A stretch of 15,699 nucleotides of DNA from Methylomarinum sp964474415 (GCA_964474415.1 CAYYSO010000043.1:1-15699), one strand, 5' to 3'. Counted from the first letter of the stretch, positions 6,616 to 14,272 are shown. A program made the numbers and translations. The notes: a model not told the origin generated them from the letters alone.

Positions 6616-6794
6616 TGAAAACTGCTGAACAAAGAGCAAATGAGGCGCTTAAGGCATTACAACAAGCTGTTGCCGAAGCCTTGATGAAAAAAAAGAAACT
6701 GGGCGAATATGCCATCATCAATCGTAATGGCAAACCCTATAAGGTTTCTGCTGAGGAACTGCCAGAAATAAGGCAATCGCATAATGCCGATTAG
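6615..6794 (+). CDS. Small 59-aa protein, probable partner (antitoxin-like) of the zeta-like kinase
   Basis: The ATG at 6615 overlaps the kinase stop by one base (TAATG). AAGGGGGC at 6601-6608 provides a good ribosome binding site. The protein starts MKTAEQRANEALKALQQAVA, a likely amphipathic helix. It continues with KKKKLGEYAIINRNGKPYKV, a short basic stretch and a beta-hairpin-like NRNGKPYKV, and ends EEIRQSHNAD-like after VSAEELP. Small proteins with an N-terminal helix and a GxxAVxxRNGKxxxV tail often sit next to COG4185 kinases, as I recall, and are treated as their antitoxins. It follows the kinase, whereas classical epsilon antitoxins precede zeta. No DNA-binding motif is obvious. An antitoxin role is inferred from position and coupling only. 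Confidence 0.75.
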   Translation: MKTAEQRANEALKALQQAVAEALMKKKKLGEYAIINRNGKPYKVSAEELPEIRQSHNAD

Positions 6795-6803
6795 TTTTTA
6801 TTT

Positions 6804-6874
6804 CACCACAGAGAACACAGAGAAATATTAATAAATTTTCTAAACTCTGTGCTATCTGTGTCCTCTGAGGTTAA
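6804..6874. repeat. Palindromic CCACAGAG-type repeat between the small gene and res
   Basis: Left arm TTCACCACAGAGAACACAGA near 6803-6822; right arm at about 6842-6873, reading CTCTGTGCTATCTGTGTCCT then CTGAGGTTAA, an imperfect inverse. The AT-rich spacer is about 20 bases. It is the second full copy in the window. The res ATG follows about 22 bases later, so the stem could influence translation or stability of the res part of the message. Confidence 0.8.
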
Positions 6875-6895
6875 AAAAATCAATACAAATATTCC

Positions 6896-9800
6896 ATGAG
6901 TATCTTTGAAAATAAACTGGCCTTAAGTCGCTGGATGTTGAATCAGTTTGGCGCGGAATCGTTTCAAGCCTTAAAAAACCATTTGGCCGATAGCCATTTA
7001 ATCGGCTTTGATGAAGAAAATACCAGTTACTTTCATCATGCCCTGGTCAACAGCAACTTGGCGGGTTTTGTATCACCAGATCAACTGCGTGATTACGACG
7101 CCAATATCGTGCGTTTCTGGAAGCGGATTACCGAGAAAAGAAATCATAGCGGCAATACCCAGTATCCTTTGTATTTTCAGTACTTATCATTACTGTTTAC
7201 CGAGCATTATCTTGATCGTTATTTTCAGGATAAAACCCGGTTACGCCAGGAGTTAAATCAGTTTTTAAACCATTTTAATCAGGACTTACCGAAACGACAC
7301 CGTTTATTGCCGTTTGCAGAACAAGATTTGAATAAGCTGGCGGTCTGGATTGCTACCGGTGGCGGCAAGACCTTAATCATGCATATCAATATCTTGCAGT
7401 TCCAGCATTATTTAAAAAAGGCCCGTAAGAACAAACAATTTAACCGCACGATTTTATTGACGCCGAATGAAGGCTTGTCATTGCAACATAAAGAAGAGCT
7501 GGATTTATCCAATATTTCCGCGGATTTATTCGTCAAAGATGGCGGCACAGTGTTTACCTCGGCCGCCGTGGAAATTATCGATATACACAAGCTTAAGGAT
7601 AAATCCGGCGATAAAACCATTGCCGTGGAAGCGTTTGAATCTAACAATTTGGTGCTGGTCGATGAAGGCCACCGTGGCGCGGGAGGCGATGACTGGATGA
7701 AAAAGCGTAGTCAACTGTGCGAGAACGGTTTTTCGTTTGAGTATTCAGCAACCTTCGGTCAGGCCATTAAAGCGGCAAATGGTTCTGAAATATCGCCTGT
7801 CGGCAAAGGCAAGCCCTCCAGAAAATGTCAATTAGTGCAGGAATATGCCAAATGTATTTTGTTTGATTATTCCTATAAGTTTTTCCATGAAGACGGTTAT
7901 GGCAAAGATCATCTGATCTTGAATTTAAGCCAGGTGTGGACGCCTGAACAGCAACAACTGTATCTGACAGGTTGTGTATTAGCGTTTTATCAGCAGAAAT
8001 GTTTTTTTCAGGACCATCAAACGGCGATTATCGATTATTTGATTTCCAATCCGTTATGGATTTTTGTCGGCGGCAAAGTGACAGCCAAAAATGAAGCAAA
8101 CAACGAAACGGTATCGGATATACAGGCCATATTGGGCTTTCTTGCCTGCTTCATTGGCAATAAAAGCGGTGAAACGATTCGGCATTTGGATTTATTGCTG
8201 AGTAAACAGGATGATTTACGGGATGAGCGTGGTCAATTGGTATTTGATAAAACCTTTCCTTATATCCAAACCTGCTGGCAACTGGGACAAGCGGCGAATC
8301 TTTTTCAGGATGTCTTGCGTCGGGTGTTCAATGCCAGTTCAGGTGGAATGTTGCATGTGGTGCATCTAAAAGGCAGTGGCGGCGAAATTGGTTTGCGTGT
8401 GGGGGAAAACGACTATTTTGGTTTGGTTAATGTCGGAGAGGCTGCAAAGCTTAAGAAACTCTGCGCTGAAAATCCGGCTGAGAATATGCTGGTCACCGAT
8501 CAGGCATTTGCACACTCTTTATTTCAGGGTATTAACAAAAAAACATCGACTATCAATTTGCTGATCGGCGCTAAAAAATTTACCGAAGGTTGGAGCTCCT
8601 GGCGCGTTTCAACGATGGGCTTAATGAACGTGGGTCGTTCTGAAGGTTCGGAGATTATCCAGTTATTTGGTCGGGGAGTTCGTTTAAAAGGCTATGAAAA
8701 CAGTTTAAAGCGCAGTAACCATATTCCTGGCATGAAACATCCAGACTATTTGCCATTGCTGGAAACCCTAAATGTTTTTGGTATTCGTTCCGATTACATG
8801 AAAGAGTTTGAGGACTATCTGGAAGCGGAAGGCGTGGGGGAGTCGGATACGGAAGTCATTCACTTGCCGGTGATGAAACGCCTGGAACGAACGGATTTAA
8901 AGCTGATTCGTCCTAAATTGGATCTTGAACCCTTCAAACAGGCCAGACGGCCTTTTTTACAAACTCCGCCAAAAGATTCAGCGATACGAGTCACATTAAA
9001 CTGGTATCCGAAAATTCAGACCAAGCGTTCCAGTGGCGTTGCGGCTTTTGCTACCGACATCAATTTGAATGAAGGTCAATTAGAGGCGAAGCATCTGGCA
9101 TTTTTGGACTTTGACGCTATTTTTTTTGAATTAGCGCAATATAAAAATGAAAAAGCCTGGTACAACCTGCAACTTAATCGAGATGTGATTGAGGCGTTGT
9201 TAACAGATTCCAGTTGGTATCACTTGTATATTCCTGCTGATTTATTAGAAATCGGTGATTTTGCACGCACTAAGGTTTGGCAGGAAATTGCGGTAGCTTT
9301 ATTAAAAAAATATACCGAACGTTTTTATGTGTTCCGTAAAAATGAATATGAAGGCCCGCATCTTGAATATTTTGACCTGAAAGCCAGTGATGACAATTTT
9401 ATCAGTGAATACAAAGCAACGGTAGAAAGAACTCAACAAGAATGGATTGATAAACTCAATGAATTAGCTGGGTTAATCGGTAAGGTGCCTTTCTCTGATT
9501 TTAAGTTTGGCCACCTGAAAGCATTCGACTTTAGTCGGCATCTTTATCAACCGTTGATTTATTTTCACAATAACGAAACGGTTAAAATACACCCGGTACC
9601 GTTAAACAAGGGCGAACATGATTTTGTAGAGGATTTGAAGAATTATTACCTGAAAGAAAAAGTCTTTTTTGCTGACAAGGAGCTATTTCTTTTGCGTAAC
9701 CAAAGCAAAGGAAAAGGTGTTGGTTTTTTTGAAGCGGGAAATTTCTTCTCGGATTTTATTTTGTGGTTGATAGTCGATGGGCAGCAATATATCAATTTTA

Positions 9801-10072
9801 TCGACCCCAAAGGCTTATTAAGAATACAGGGCTTTGACGATGCAAAAATCAGGTTTCATAAAACCATTAAAGCAATCGAAAAAAGACTAGATAACGAAAA
9901 TATCTCATTAAATTCATTTATTGTATCCAACACCCATTACAACCAAATAAGCTGGTGGAGCATGGGCGCGGAGCCTGAACGGGATTTTGCTAACCATCAT
10001 GTTTTGTTTCAAAAGGATGATAAATGTTACTATGTTGAGACTTTGTTTAAGTCTATGACAGGGCAATCCTGA
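6896..10072 (+). CDS. Type III-like restriction subunit Res (SF2 helicase with C-terminal nuclease motif)
   Basis: An intact 1058-aa protein. Seen: Walker A ATGGGKT (residues 153-159), TILLTPNEGLSLQH (about 185-198), Walker B DEGH (256-259), motif III SAT (284-286), LLIGAKKFTEGWSSWRVSTM (motif V region) and EIIQLFGRGVRLKG (586-599, motif VI). Near the C-terminus GVGFFEAGNFFSDFILWL is followed by FIDPKG, giving D953...D970-x-K972, a variant of the PD-(D/E)xK nuclease site. This matches the large R subunit that goes with SNF2-type helicase and type III-like Mod genes. Type III Res cuts only in complex with Mod, which finds the target and blocks self-cleavage. Here Mod is broken, so Res is probably idle, or acts with a Mod elsewhere or alone. 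The ATG at 6896 has no strong ribosome binding site. There are no frameshifts or stops. Confidence 0.9.
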   Translation: MSIFENKLALSRWMLNQFGAESFQALKNHLADSHLIGFDEENTSYFHHALVNSNLAGFVSPDQLRDYDANIVRFWKRITEKRNHSGNTQYPLYFQYLSLLFTEHYLDRYFQDKTRLRQELNQFLNHFNQDLPKRHRLLPFAEQDLNKLAVWIATGGGKTLIMHINILQFQHYLKKARKNKQFNRTILLTPNEGLSLQHKEELDLSNISADLFVKDGGTVFTSAAVEIIDIHKLKDKSGDKTIAVEAFESNNLVLVDEGHRGAGGDDWMKKRSQLCENGFSFEYSATFGQAIKAANGSEISPVGKGKPSRKCQLVQEYAKCILFDYSYKFFHEDGYGKDHLILNLSQVWTPEQQQLYLTGCVLAFYQQKCFFQDHQTAIIDYLISNPLWIFVGGKVTAKNEANNETVSDIQAILGFLACFIGNKSGETIRHLDLLLSKQDDLRDERGQLVFDKTFPYIQTCWQLGQAANLFQDVLRRVFNASSGGMLHVVHLKGSGGEIGLRVGENDYFGLVNVGEAAKLKKLCAENPAENMLVTDQAFAHSLFQGINKKTSTINLLIGAKKFTEGWSSWRVSTMGLMNVGRSEGSEIIQLFGRGVRLKGYENSLKRSNHIPGMKHPDYLPLLETLNVFGIRSDYMKEFEDYLEAEGVGESDTEVIHLPVMKRLERTDLKLIRPKLDLEPFKQARRPFLQTPPKDSAIRVTLNWYPKIQTKRSSGVAAFATDINLNEGQLEAKHLAFLDFDAIFFELAQYKNEKAWYNLQLNRDVIEALLTDSSWYHLYIPADLLEIGDFARTKVWQEIAVALLKKYTERFYVFRKNEYEGPHLEYFDLKASDDNFISEYKATVERTQQEWIDKLNELAGLIGKVPFSDFKFGHLKAFDFSRHLYQPLIYFHNNETVKIHPVPLNKGEHDFVEDLKNYYLKEKVFFADKELFLLRNQSKGKGVGFFEAGNFFSDFILWLIVDGQQYINFIDPKGLLRIQGFDDAKIRFHKTIKAIEKRLDNENISLNSFIVSNTHYNQISWWSMGAEPERDFANHHVLFQKDDKCYYVETLFKSMTGQS

Positions 10073-10079
10073 ATATTTC

Positions 10080-10244
10080 TTATGTGAAAATTGGTATGGT
10101 TCGACTGTCGCCAAACACGTTTCTTAAGTGTTCCTCTCCCTGAAGGCTCGCGGTAAGCATCCATGCTAACCGCGCCAGACCGTTAACCGCATTAAATCCG
10201 CAAATCGTCCGTTCCGGCTTAAAAGCATACTTCCTTGTACGCTT
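10080..10244 (-). other. Start-less open frame of 54 codons, possible gene remnant
   Basis: On the minus strand the frame from 10244 down to a TAA at 10080-10082 reads KRTRKYAFKPERTICGFNAV, then NGLARLAWMLTASLQGEEHL, RNVFGDSRTIPIFT. It has no start codon, and a TAA precedes it. Composition looks protein-like, but I cannot place it in a family. A tail of a lost mobile-element gene is one possibility, and chance openness is another. The 10149-10174 hairpin lies inside it. Confidence 0.25.
10149..10174. repeat. Strong 12-bp inverted repeat (hairpin)
   Basis: Arms CGCGGTAAGCAT (10149-10160) and ATGCTAACCGCG (10163-10174) pair at 11 of 12 positions around a two-base spacer. As RNA the loop would need to open by a base pair or two. 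It has no following T-run on either strand, so it is not a classical intrinsic terminator. It is about 77 bases after the res stop. Confidence 0.6.
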
Positions 10245-10246
10245 TT
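10221..10246. terminator. Possible bidirectional terminator hairpin after res
   Basis: Arms AAAAGCATAC (10221-10230) and GTACGCTTTT (10237-10246) pair at 9 of 10 positions around the loop TTCCTT. The A-run before and T-run after give a short U tract in either direction. The GC core is small, so efficiency is doubtful. It sits between the convergent res and lipoprotein genes. Confidence 0.4.
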
Positions 10247-10413
10247 AAACTCTCTACTCCCGAATTGCTCAGGAGTTATGATTAGATCTGGTGTTTGAGA
10301 AAAAGAAGCGGATGGTGTTTATTTTAATATTCGCAACGAAGAATCCAAGCAATGCATTAGTTCAACATTTGTTTGCCATGCAAAGTACGCATTTGTCGTA
10401 AGAACTAATATTT

Positions 10414-11022
10414 TTACTGAAGAATATTGTCTTTGATAGCGTTGGCAATTTCATAGCTTAACCTCTGCAAGGTCCGATTTTCTGCATCAACCAGTTGCTC
10501 AAAGTTAGTTCCATTGAAAGTTTCGTTAATGATTGATATTTTGGATAGTATTGCTTTTTTGTTTTTATCGTAGAGCGACCAACGCGCAGTTAAATTTGCA
10601 TCTCCTCCCAATTGTCCGTCAAAACGGTTAATGTCAATACTTAGCCGATAATCAAGCAGAATTCCTTTATCATGCAAGGGTAAGAGAAACACTCTGTTGG
10701 TTGCTAACAAATTTGATAATTCAACCGCGATTACCCTGGATATATTACTTTTCAAAGGTTCTGCCCAGCGGTTGAATTCAGATAGTTCGAGTTTATACGG
10801 ACTTACTCTGGTGATAATTTGTGGACGATCAAGATAAGGCGCTATGTTTACCGGGCCAATACCGATGGTAATACCGTGTTCAATATTTGTTAATTGTGGG
10901 CTGACAGCTTGTTCCAGGTGATAGAAGTTGGTTTTAGGAGAAGTTCCACATCCGGACAGGAGTAAAATCAGCCATGCAAGCTTTGTTCTGTGCAGAAAAC
11001 GGTAAAATGGTTGCTGGGTCAT
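10414..11022 (-). CDS. ABC-transport auxiliary lipoprotein (PqiC/DUF330-like)
   Basis: A 202-aa protein with a lipoprotein signal: basic start, a hydrophobic stretch at residues 15-22 (LAWLILLL) and lipobox LSGC with the lipidated Cys25. The mature part shows FYHLEQ near its start, ITIGIGPVNIAPYLDRPQII (about 50-69), RVSPYKLELSEFNRWAEPL and then VIAVELSNLL, which is the pattern of the PqiC/DUF330 family. These lipoproteins sit in the outer membrane and work with MCE proteins in moving lipids across the periplasm. It is the last gene of the operon after mlaD, nine bases downstream. The mlaD stop codon overlaps its ribosome binding site (TAGGAAG). It probably takes the place of the periplasmic carrier MlaC, which is absent from this operon. 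Confidence 0.85.
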   Translation of the reverse strand: MTQQPFYRFLHRTKLAWLILLLSGCGTSPKTNFYHLEQAVSPQLTNIEHGITIGIGPVNIAPYLDRPQIITRVSPYKLELSEFNRWAEPLKSNISRVIAVELSNLLATNRVFLLPLHDKGILLDYRLSIDINRFDGQLGGDANLTARWSLYDKNKKAILSKISIINETFNGTNFEQLVDAENRTLQRLSYEIANAIKDNILQ

Positions 11023-11031
11023 GGTAACTTC

Positions 11032-11979
11032 CTAATAGTCTTTTCCTTTAAGCAGTGATTCTGGATGTCGCTCTAGATAATTCATCAGAATTCGCAATGA
11101 ACGAGTTGCTTTAGTAAGTTCATCCAGGGCATTATCCAGTTCGGCGCGGGTTGCAGAATCCTTGCCGACCAGATTGTCAATACTGGTCAAGGTTGAATTG
11201 GCTTCATTCAAGGTGGTGATGGCTGAATCTGTCAACGACTCAATCTGACCATCAACATGTCTGGTCAGCTTGGAAATATCTTTTAGTGTAGTATTCAGAG
11301 CGGTATCGACTGAGTTCAGTGTTTGCTGCAATTGTATAAGAGTCAGATTGGTATTATGAATTGTCTCTTTAAGCTCTTTAGAACGAACCAGTGTATTTAT
11401 GCCGTCCAGGGTATCCAGAAACTTGTCTGCAATCGCCTGTAAGGGAATTTGTTCGAACTGATTGACCAATTTATCAGTAATCGTTTCCACGGTTGGCACT
11501 TCAATAATATGATCATCAATGTGACTCAGCATTATGGGGGTATCGGGATAAAAATCCAAATCAATAATCATTTGTCCAGTGACCAGACTTTGCAGTTTTA
11601 GTTGTGCCCGGAGTCCTCCATGTATGAGAGCCTCAGCTTCCTGTTTCCATTCCTTCTCTGTCTCGGACATAGCCAAGTCCTTAAGGGCTGAATTCTTTAC
11701 TGTACCCCGTTCTATTTCCATATAAACCGGCACGGTTATCGCTTTGGTCTGATTATCCAGTATCACATCGATATTTGTGACACTGCCGATACGAACACCA
11801 CGCAAGACCACGGCAGCGCCAATATTTAAACCTTGTACATTGCCGGGAAAAACAGCCATGACTTTATAGGTTCGAGAAAAAAACTGGCCGGAACTGAATA
11901 ACATTACACCGATAATGATCAATACCATTGCGCCGATGACAAAACCGCCTACCGCAGTAGGATTGGCTTTTTTACTCAT
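11032..11979 (-). CDS. mlaD: MCE-domain protein, MlaD-like
   Basis: A 315-aa protein anchored in the inner membrane by one helix (residues about 10-30, VGGFVIGAMVLIIIGVMLF), followed by a single MCE domain starting near residue 36, with FPGNVQGLNIGAAVVLRGVR (44-63). MCE proteins form hexameric rings that pass lipids between the ABC transporter and the outer membrane. The region from about 200 to 300 is helical, with repeated Leu and Thr positions, typical of longer MCE proteins that build a tube or needle. E. coli MlaD is about 183 aa, so this one is longer and nearer to the PA3213-type in Pseudomonas. It overlaps mlaF by four bases (ATGA). A good site, GAGGTG, precedes its ATG. The gene symbol reflects the family, not proven orthology. 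Confidence 0.85.
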   Translation of the reverse strand: MSKKANPTAVGGFVIGAMVLIIIGVMLFSSGQFFSRTYKVMAVFPGNVQGLNIGAAVVLRGVRIGSVTNIDVILDNQTKAITVPVYMEIERGTVKNSALKDLAMSETEKEWKQEAEALIHGGLRAQLKLQSLVTGQMIIDLDFYPDTPIMLSHIDDHIIEVPTVETITDKLVNQFEQIPLQAIADKFLDTLDGINTLVRSKELKETIHNTNLTLIQLQQTLNSVDTALNTTLKDISKLTRHVDGQIESLTDSAITTLNEANSTLTSIDNLVGKDSATRAELDNALDELTKATRSLRILMNYLERHPESLLKGKDY

Positions 11980-12725
11980 GATTCACCTCGGGTAAGAAAA
12001 GCGTGTACTTTGGGGTTGTTACATTTTTTCAGAAGTACCTTGGGATCACCTCCAGTGATCATTGTTTTGGACTCCGGGTCGAGAAACACGGAATTGTTGC
12101 CAATGGCAAAAATACTGGCCAGTTCGTGGGTAACGATAACCATGGTTGTACCCAGACTGTTACGCAGCTCCAGGATCAGGTCATCGAGGTTTTTGGCGCT
12201 GACAGGATCAAGTCCGGCAGAAGGCTCGTCAAAAAACAGCACCTCAGGGTCCATTGCCATGGCCCGTGCAATACCGGCACGTTTTTGCATGCCGCCACTG
12301 ATTTCAGCCGGATAATAATCTTCAAAACCACGCAGTCCAACCAATGCCAGTTTCAGTGATGCAACTTTGCGAATCTGTGCAGGGTTTAAATCGGTATATT
12401 GTTCAAGCAAAACAGCGATATTTTCAGCCAAAGTCATGGAGCTCCATAGTGCGCCGCTTTGATACATGACGCCAAAACTTTTTTTTATCTGCTTTTGTTG
12501 CTCTTCACTACTCTCCCAGTAACTTTTACCCTGATAAAAAATTTGCCCGGAAGCAGGCGCTTTGAGACCCACCAAATGTCGCATCAAGGTACTTTTGCCA
12601 CAGCCGCTACCACCCATGATAATAAAAATATCATTACGGTTGATGGTGAAATTTAAATTTTGTTGAATAATAAAATCACCATAGGCCATGGTCAGGTTTT
12701 TTATAGTGATGTGTGCTTCAGGCAT
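11976..12725 (-). CDS. mlaF: ABC transporter ATP-binding protein, MlaF-like
   Basis: A 249-aa ATPase with all expected motifs: Walker A GGSGCGKST (residues 38-46), Q-loop Gln89 (MYQSGAL), signature SGGMQ (143-147), Walker B VLFFDE (162-167), D-loop SAGLD (169-173) and H-loop His200. The YQSGALWSSMTLAENI stretch and SGGMQKRAGIARAMA are typical of the MlaF/Ttg2A group, which powers lipid movement with the MlaE permease and MlaD. The gene lies three bases after the mlaE stop, and its end overlaps the mlaD start by four bases, so translation is coupled. The ATG at 12725 is preceded by GGGAA about nine bases upstream. Nothing in the sequence suggests loss of function. Confidence 0.9.
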   Translation of the reverse strand: MPEAHITIKNLTMAYGDFIIQQNLNFTINRNDIFIIMGGSGCGKSTLMRHLVGLKAPASGQIFYQGKSYWESSEEQQKQIKKSFGVMYQSGALWSSMTLAENIAVLLEQYTDLNPAQIRKVASLKLALVGLRGFEDYYPAEISGGMQKRAGIARAMAMDPEVLFFDEPSAGLDPVSAKNLDDLILELRNSLGTTMVIVTHELASIFAIGNNSVFLDPESKTMITGGDPKVLLKKCNNPKVHAFLTRGES

Positions 12726-12728
12726 GCT

Positions 12729-13859
12729 TCAGATTCCCAGCGCGTTAAACAGTACCGTCAATATGGCACAGGCAATCACAATCATTACCATGGCCGAGAC
12801 GACTGCGGATGTGGTCGCCTGACCGACTGCCTGGGAGTTTCTGCCGCAATGTATGCCGTTAGAACAACCGAGGACAGCGATGATGGCTCCAAAAACAAAG
12901 CCCATGAAGATTCCTACAAAAAAATCTGACAGAGACACCGCTTTTAGCAGTTGTATGATGTATTCAACCAGTGTCAGATCAAGAATGGATATGGCTACGA
13001 CAGAGCCTCCCAGGATTCCCATCAAATCGGCATAAACAACCAGCAAGGGCATCATCAGCATTAACGCCAGCATTCGCGGAAGAACCAGAAATTCCATCGC
13101 CGAGAATCCCGAGGTTTCCAGGGCATCTATTTCTTCGTTAACGGTCATGGTGCCGAGTTCTGCTGCATAAGCCGCGCCGGTCCTGCCAGCCATGATAATA
13201 CCGGTCATAATAGCGGCCATATCCCGAGTCACGGCAATACCCACCAGGTCGGCAACATAAATACCTGCGCCAAAATTATGTAATTGTATGGCGCCGACAT
13301 AAGCCAGAATCAAGCCGACCAGAAAGCTGACCAGAGAAATAATAGGGAGCGCTCTTATCCCGGCATTCTGGATAATAAACCATAAATCGGAGCGCTGATA
13401 AACCGCCTTGCCACGAAACATTTTTAACAGTGTCAAAATGGACTTGCCAAAAAATTCCAGGAATTCGCCGGTTATCCGGGTCGCATCAATGCAATCATTG
13501 CCCATATCAGCGCACACAGATTGTGCCTGCTTAGAACGCTTTGCGCCTTTCCGTTCCGGGACGGCATAGGCGAGGGTAAGCAGACGATCGACTCCATTCG
13601 GTAGTCCGCCATTGTCTATTTCAATATTGTTTTCTTTGCAAAACTTCGTTAAATCCAGTAACCAGGTTAATAAACCGGAATCCCAGTCATCAACTTCTGC
13701 AGCATCAAAGCTCAGTCGTTTAATCGACCCGGCAGCAAGCAACTGTTCCTGTAATGCCCTGGATTCCGGCAGGGTGGCTTTTAGTGTCCAGTTTCCGGTC
13801 AGATGCAATAACGATTCGTTTTTTCGGCGGCTCACTGTCAATTTTGCTAATGGTATCAT
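12729..13859 (-). CDS. mlaE: MlaE-like lipid ABC permease with fused N-terminal STAS domain
   Basis: With the ATG at 13859 the protein has 376 aa. Residues 8-95 form a STAS-like domain (LTVSRRKNESLLHLTGNW, later RLSFDAAEVDDWDSGLL), equivalent to the separate MlaB protein of E. coli. From about 125 to the end comes the MlaE permease, with several hydrophobic helices (ALPIISLVSFLVGLILAYVG, LALMLMMPLLVVYADLMGI, the last ending in VIACAILTVLFNALGI) and the family hallmark AGRTGAAYAAELGTM followed by VNEEIDALE. It is the first gene of the operon, before mlaF. An upstream GTG at 13895 would add 12 residues, but it has no ribosome binding site and lies four bases past a TATAAT box. The ATG at 13859 has GAAGAGG eight bases upstream, so I prefer it. 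Confidence 0.85.
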   Translation of the reverse strand: MIPLAKLTVSRRKNESLLHLTGNWTLKATLPESRALQEQLLAAGSIKRLSFDAAEVDDWDSGLLTWLLDLTKFCKENNIEIDNGGLPNGVDRLLTLAYAVPERKGAKRSKQAQSVCADMGNDCIDATRITGEFLEFFGKSILTLLKMFRGKAVYQRSDLWFIIQNAGIRALPIISLVSFLVGLILAYVGAIQLHNFGAGIYVADLVGIAVTRDMAAIMTGIIMAGRTGAAYAAELGTMTVNEEIDALETSGFSAMEFLVLPRMLALMLMMPLLVVYADLMGILGGSVVAISILDLTLVEYIIQLLKAVSLSDFFVGIFMGFVFGAIIAVLGCSNGIHCGRNSQAVGQATTSAVVSAMVMIVIACAILTVLFNALGI

Positions 13860-13867
13860 TTGCCCAG

Positions 13868-13874
13868 CCTCTTC
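13868..13874 (-). promoter_or_regulatory. Ribosome binding site that decides the mlaE start
   Basis: Minus-strand GAAGAGG, eight bases before the ATG at 13859. No comparable site precedes the alternative GTG at 13895. Confidence 0.55.
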
Positions 13875-13898
13875 AATGATTGCTTTGGCTTCCACAAT

Positions 13899-13904
13899 AT
13901 TATA
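13899..13904 (-). promoter_or_regulatory. Probable -10 box of the mlaEFD-lipoprotein operon
   Basis: A perfect TATAAT on the minus strand, which would place the transcription start at about 13891 and leave a leader of some 32 bases before the mlaE ATG at 13859. No good -35 box is seen at 16-18 bases; the upstream stretch is T-rich (TTTTCGCTTTTC). A GTG start at 13895 would not fit with this promoter. Confidence 0.4.
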
Positions 13905-14272
13905 TTTATCACAGGCAGAAAAGCGAAAAGCAATCTTACGAATATGACATAAGAGGAAACCACAATTTTGGTCAGTCGCGTGAAATATTTAAACGAGTGG
14001 GTGCACTCATGGCCTGGAAACAGAATTTCAGACTATTAACTTTAAAGGGACAAAATGGTAGGATGCGCATCGCGTATCTTATTGCCATTAAGTTAAGAAA
14101 ATGTGAGCAGGAGGCAGGTGCGGATTTATTCGCACAGTACGGATAAATCCGCATCTGCACTATAGCTAAAGTCAATAAAACAGCTTAACTTAACACCAGT
14201 GATATATCTGACACAGTATTGTCCCAACTAAGTTGAAAGCCGAATTTCCAGGCCGGTAAAGATTTTATGGTT
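13905..14272. other. Intergenic region between fabI 3' end and the mla promoter
   Basis: No gene I can support. A plus-strand frame (start 13880, end 14146) is open but matches nothing and begins inside the mlaE 5' region without a ribosome binding site. The one clear structure is the inverted repeat at 14119-14153. The rest presumably holds the fabI 3' untranslated end and sequence upstream of the mla promoter. Confidence 0.45.
14119..14153. repeat. Perfect 11-bp inverted repeat downstream of fabI
   Basis: Arms TGCGGATTTAT (14119-14129) and ATAAATCCGCA (14143-14153), with a 13-base spacer that itself contains CGCAC. It starts 120 bases past the fabI stop. There is no T-run beyond the stem on the minus strand, so it is not a clear terminator. 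It could be an interspersed palindrome, an mRNA 3' stabiliser or a protein-binding site. Confidence 0.55.

Larger units (their letters stand above)
10073..10413. other. Convergent intergenic region with two stem-loops and an open remnant
   Basis: It lies between the 3' ends of res (+) and the lipoprotein gene (-). No complete gene was seen. Two inverted repeats (10149-10174 and 10221-10246) and a minus-strand frame open over 10080-10244 without a start codon are listed separately. From 10250 to 10413 I see nothing further apart from a short TTTGC/GCAAA stem at 10372-10384. Transcription from both sides must end here. Confidence 0.5.

Noticed and set aside
881..10072. Assignment as a DISARM or BREX system
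   Set aside because: A SNF2 helicase plus a methyltransferase recalls DISARM class 1, but no drmA, drmB or drmC and no BREX pglZ or brxC gene is present. Mod plus Res fits a type III-like locus better.
9914..10114. Minus-strand 66-codon frame at the res 3' end
   Set aside because: It is mostly antisense to the conserved C-terminus of Res and matches nothing.
12003..12359. Plus-strand frames across mlaF
   Set aside because: They are antisense shadows of a gene with complete ABC ATPase motifs.
13880..14146. Plus-strand 88-codon frame upstream of fabI's 3' end
   Set aside because: No ribosome binding site, no family resemblance, begins within the mlaE 5' region and ends in the inverted repeat.
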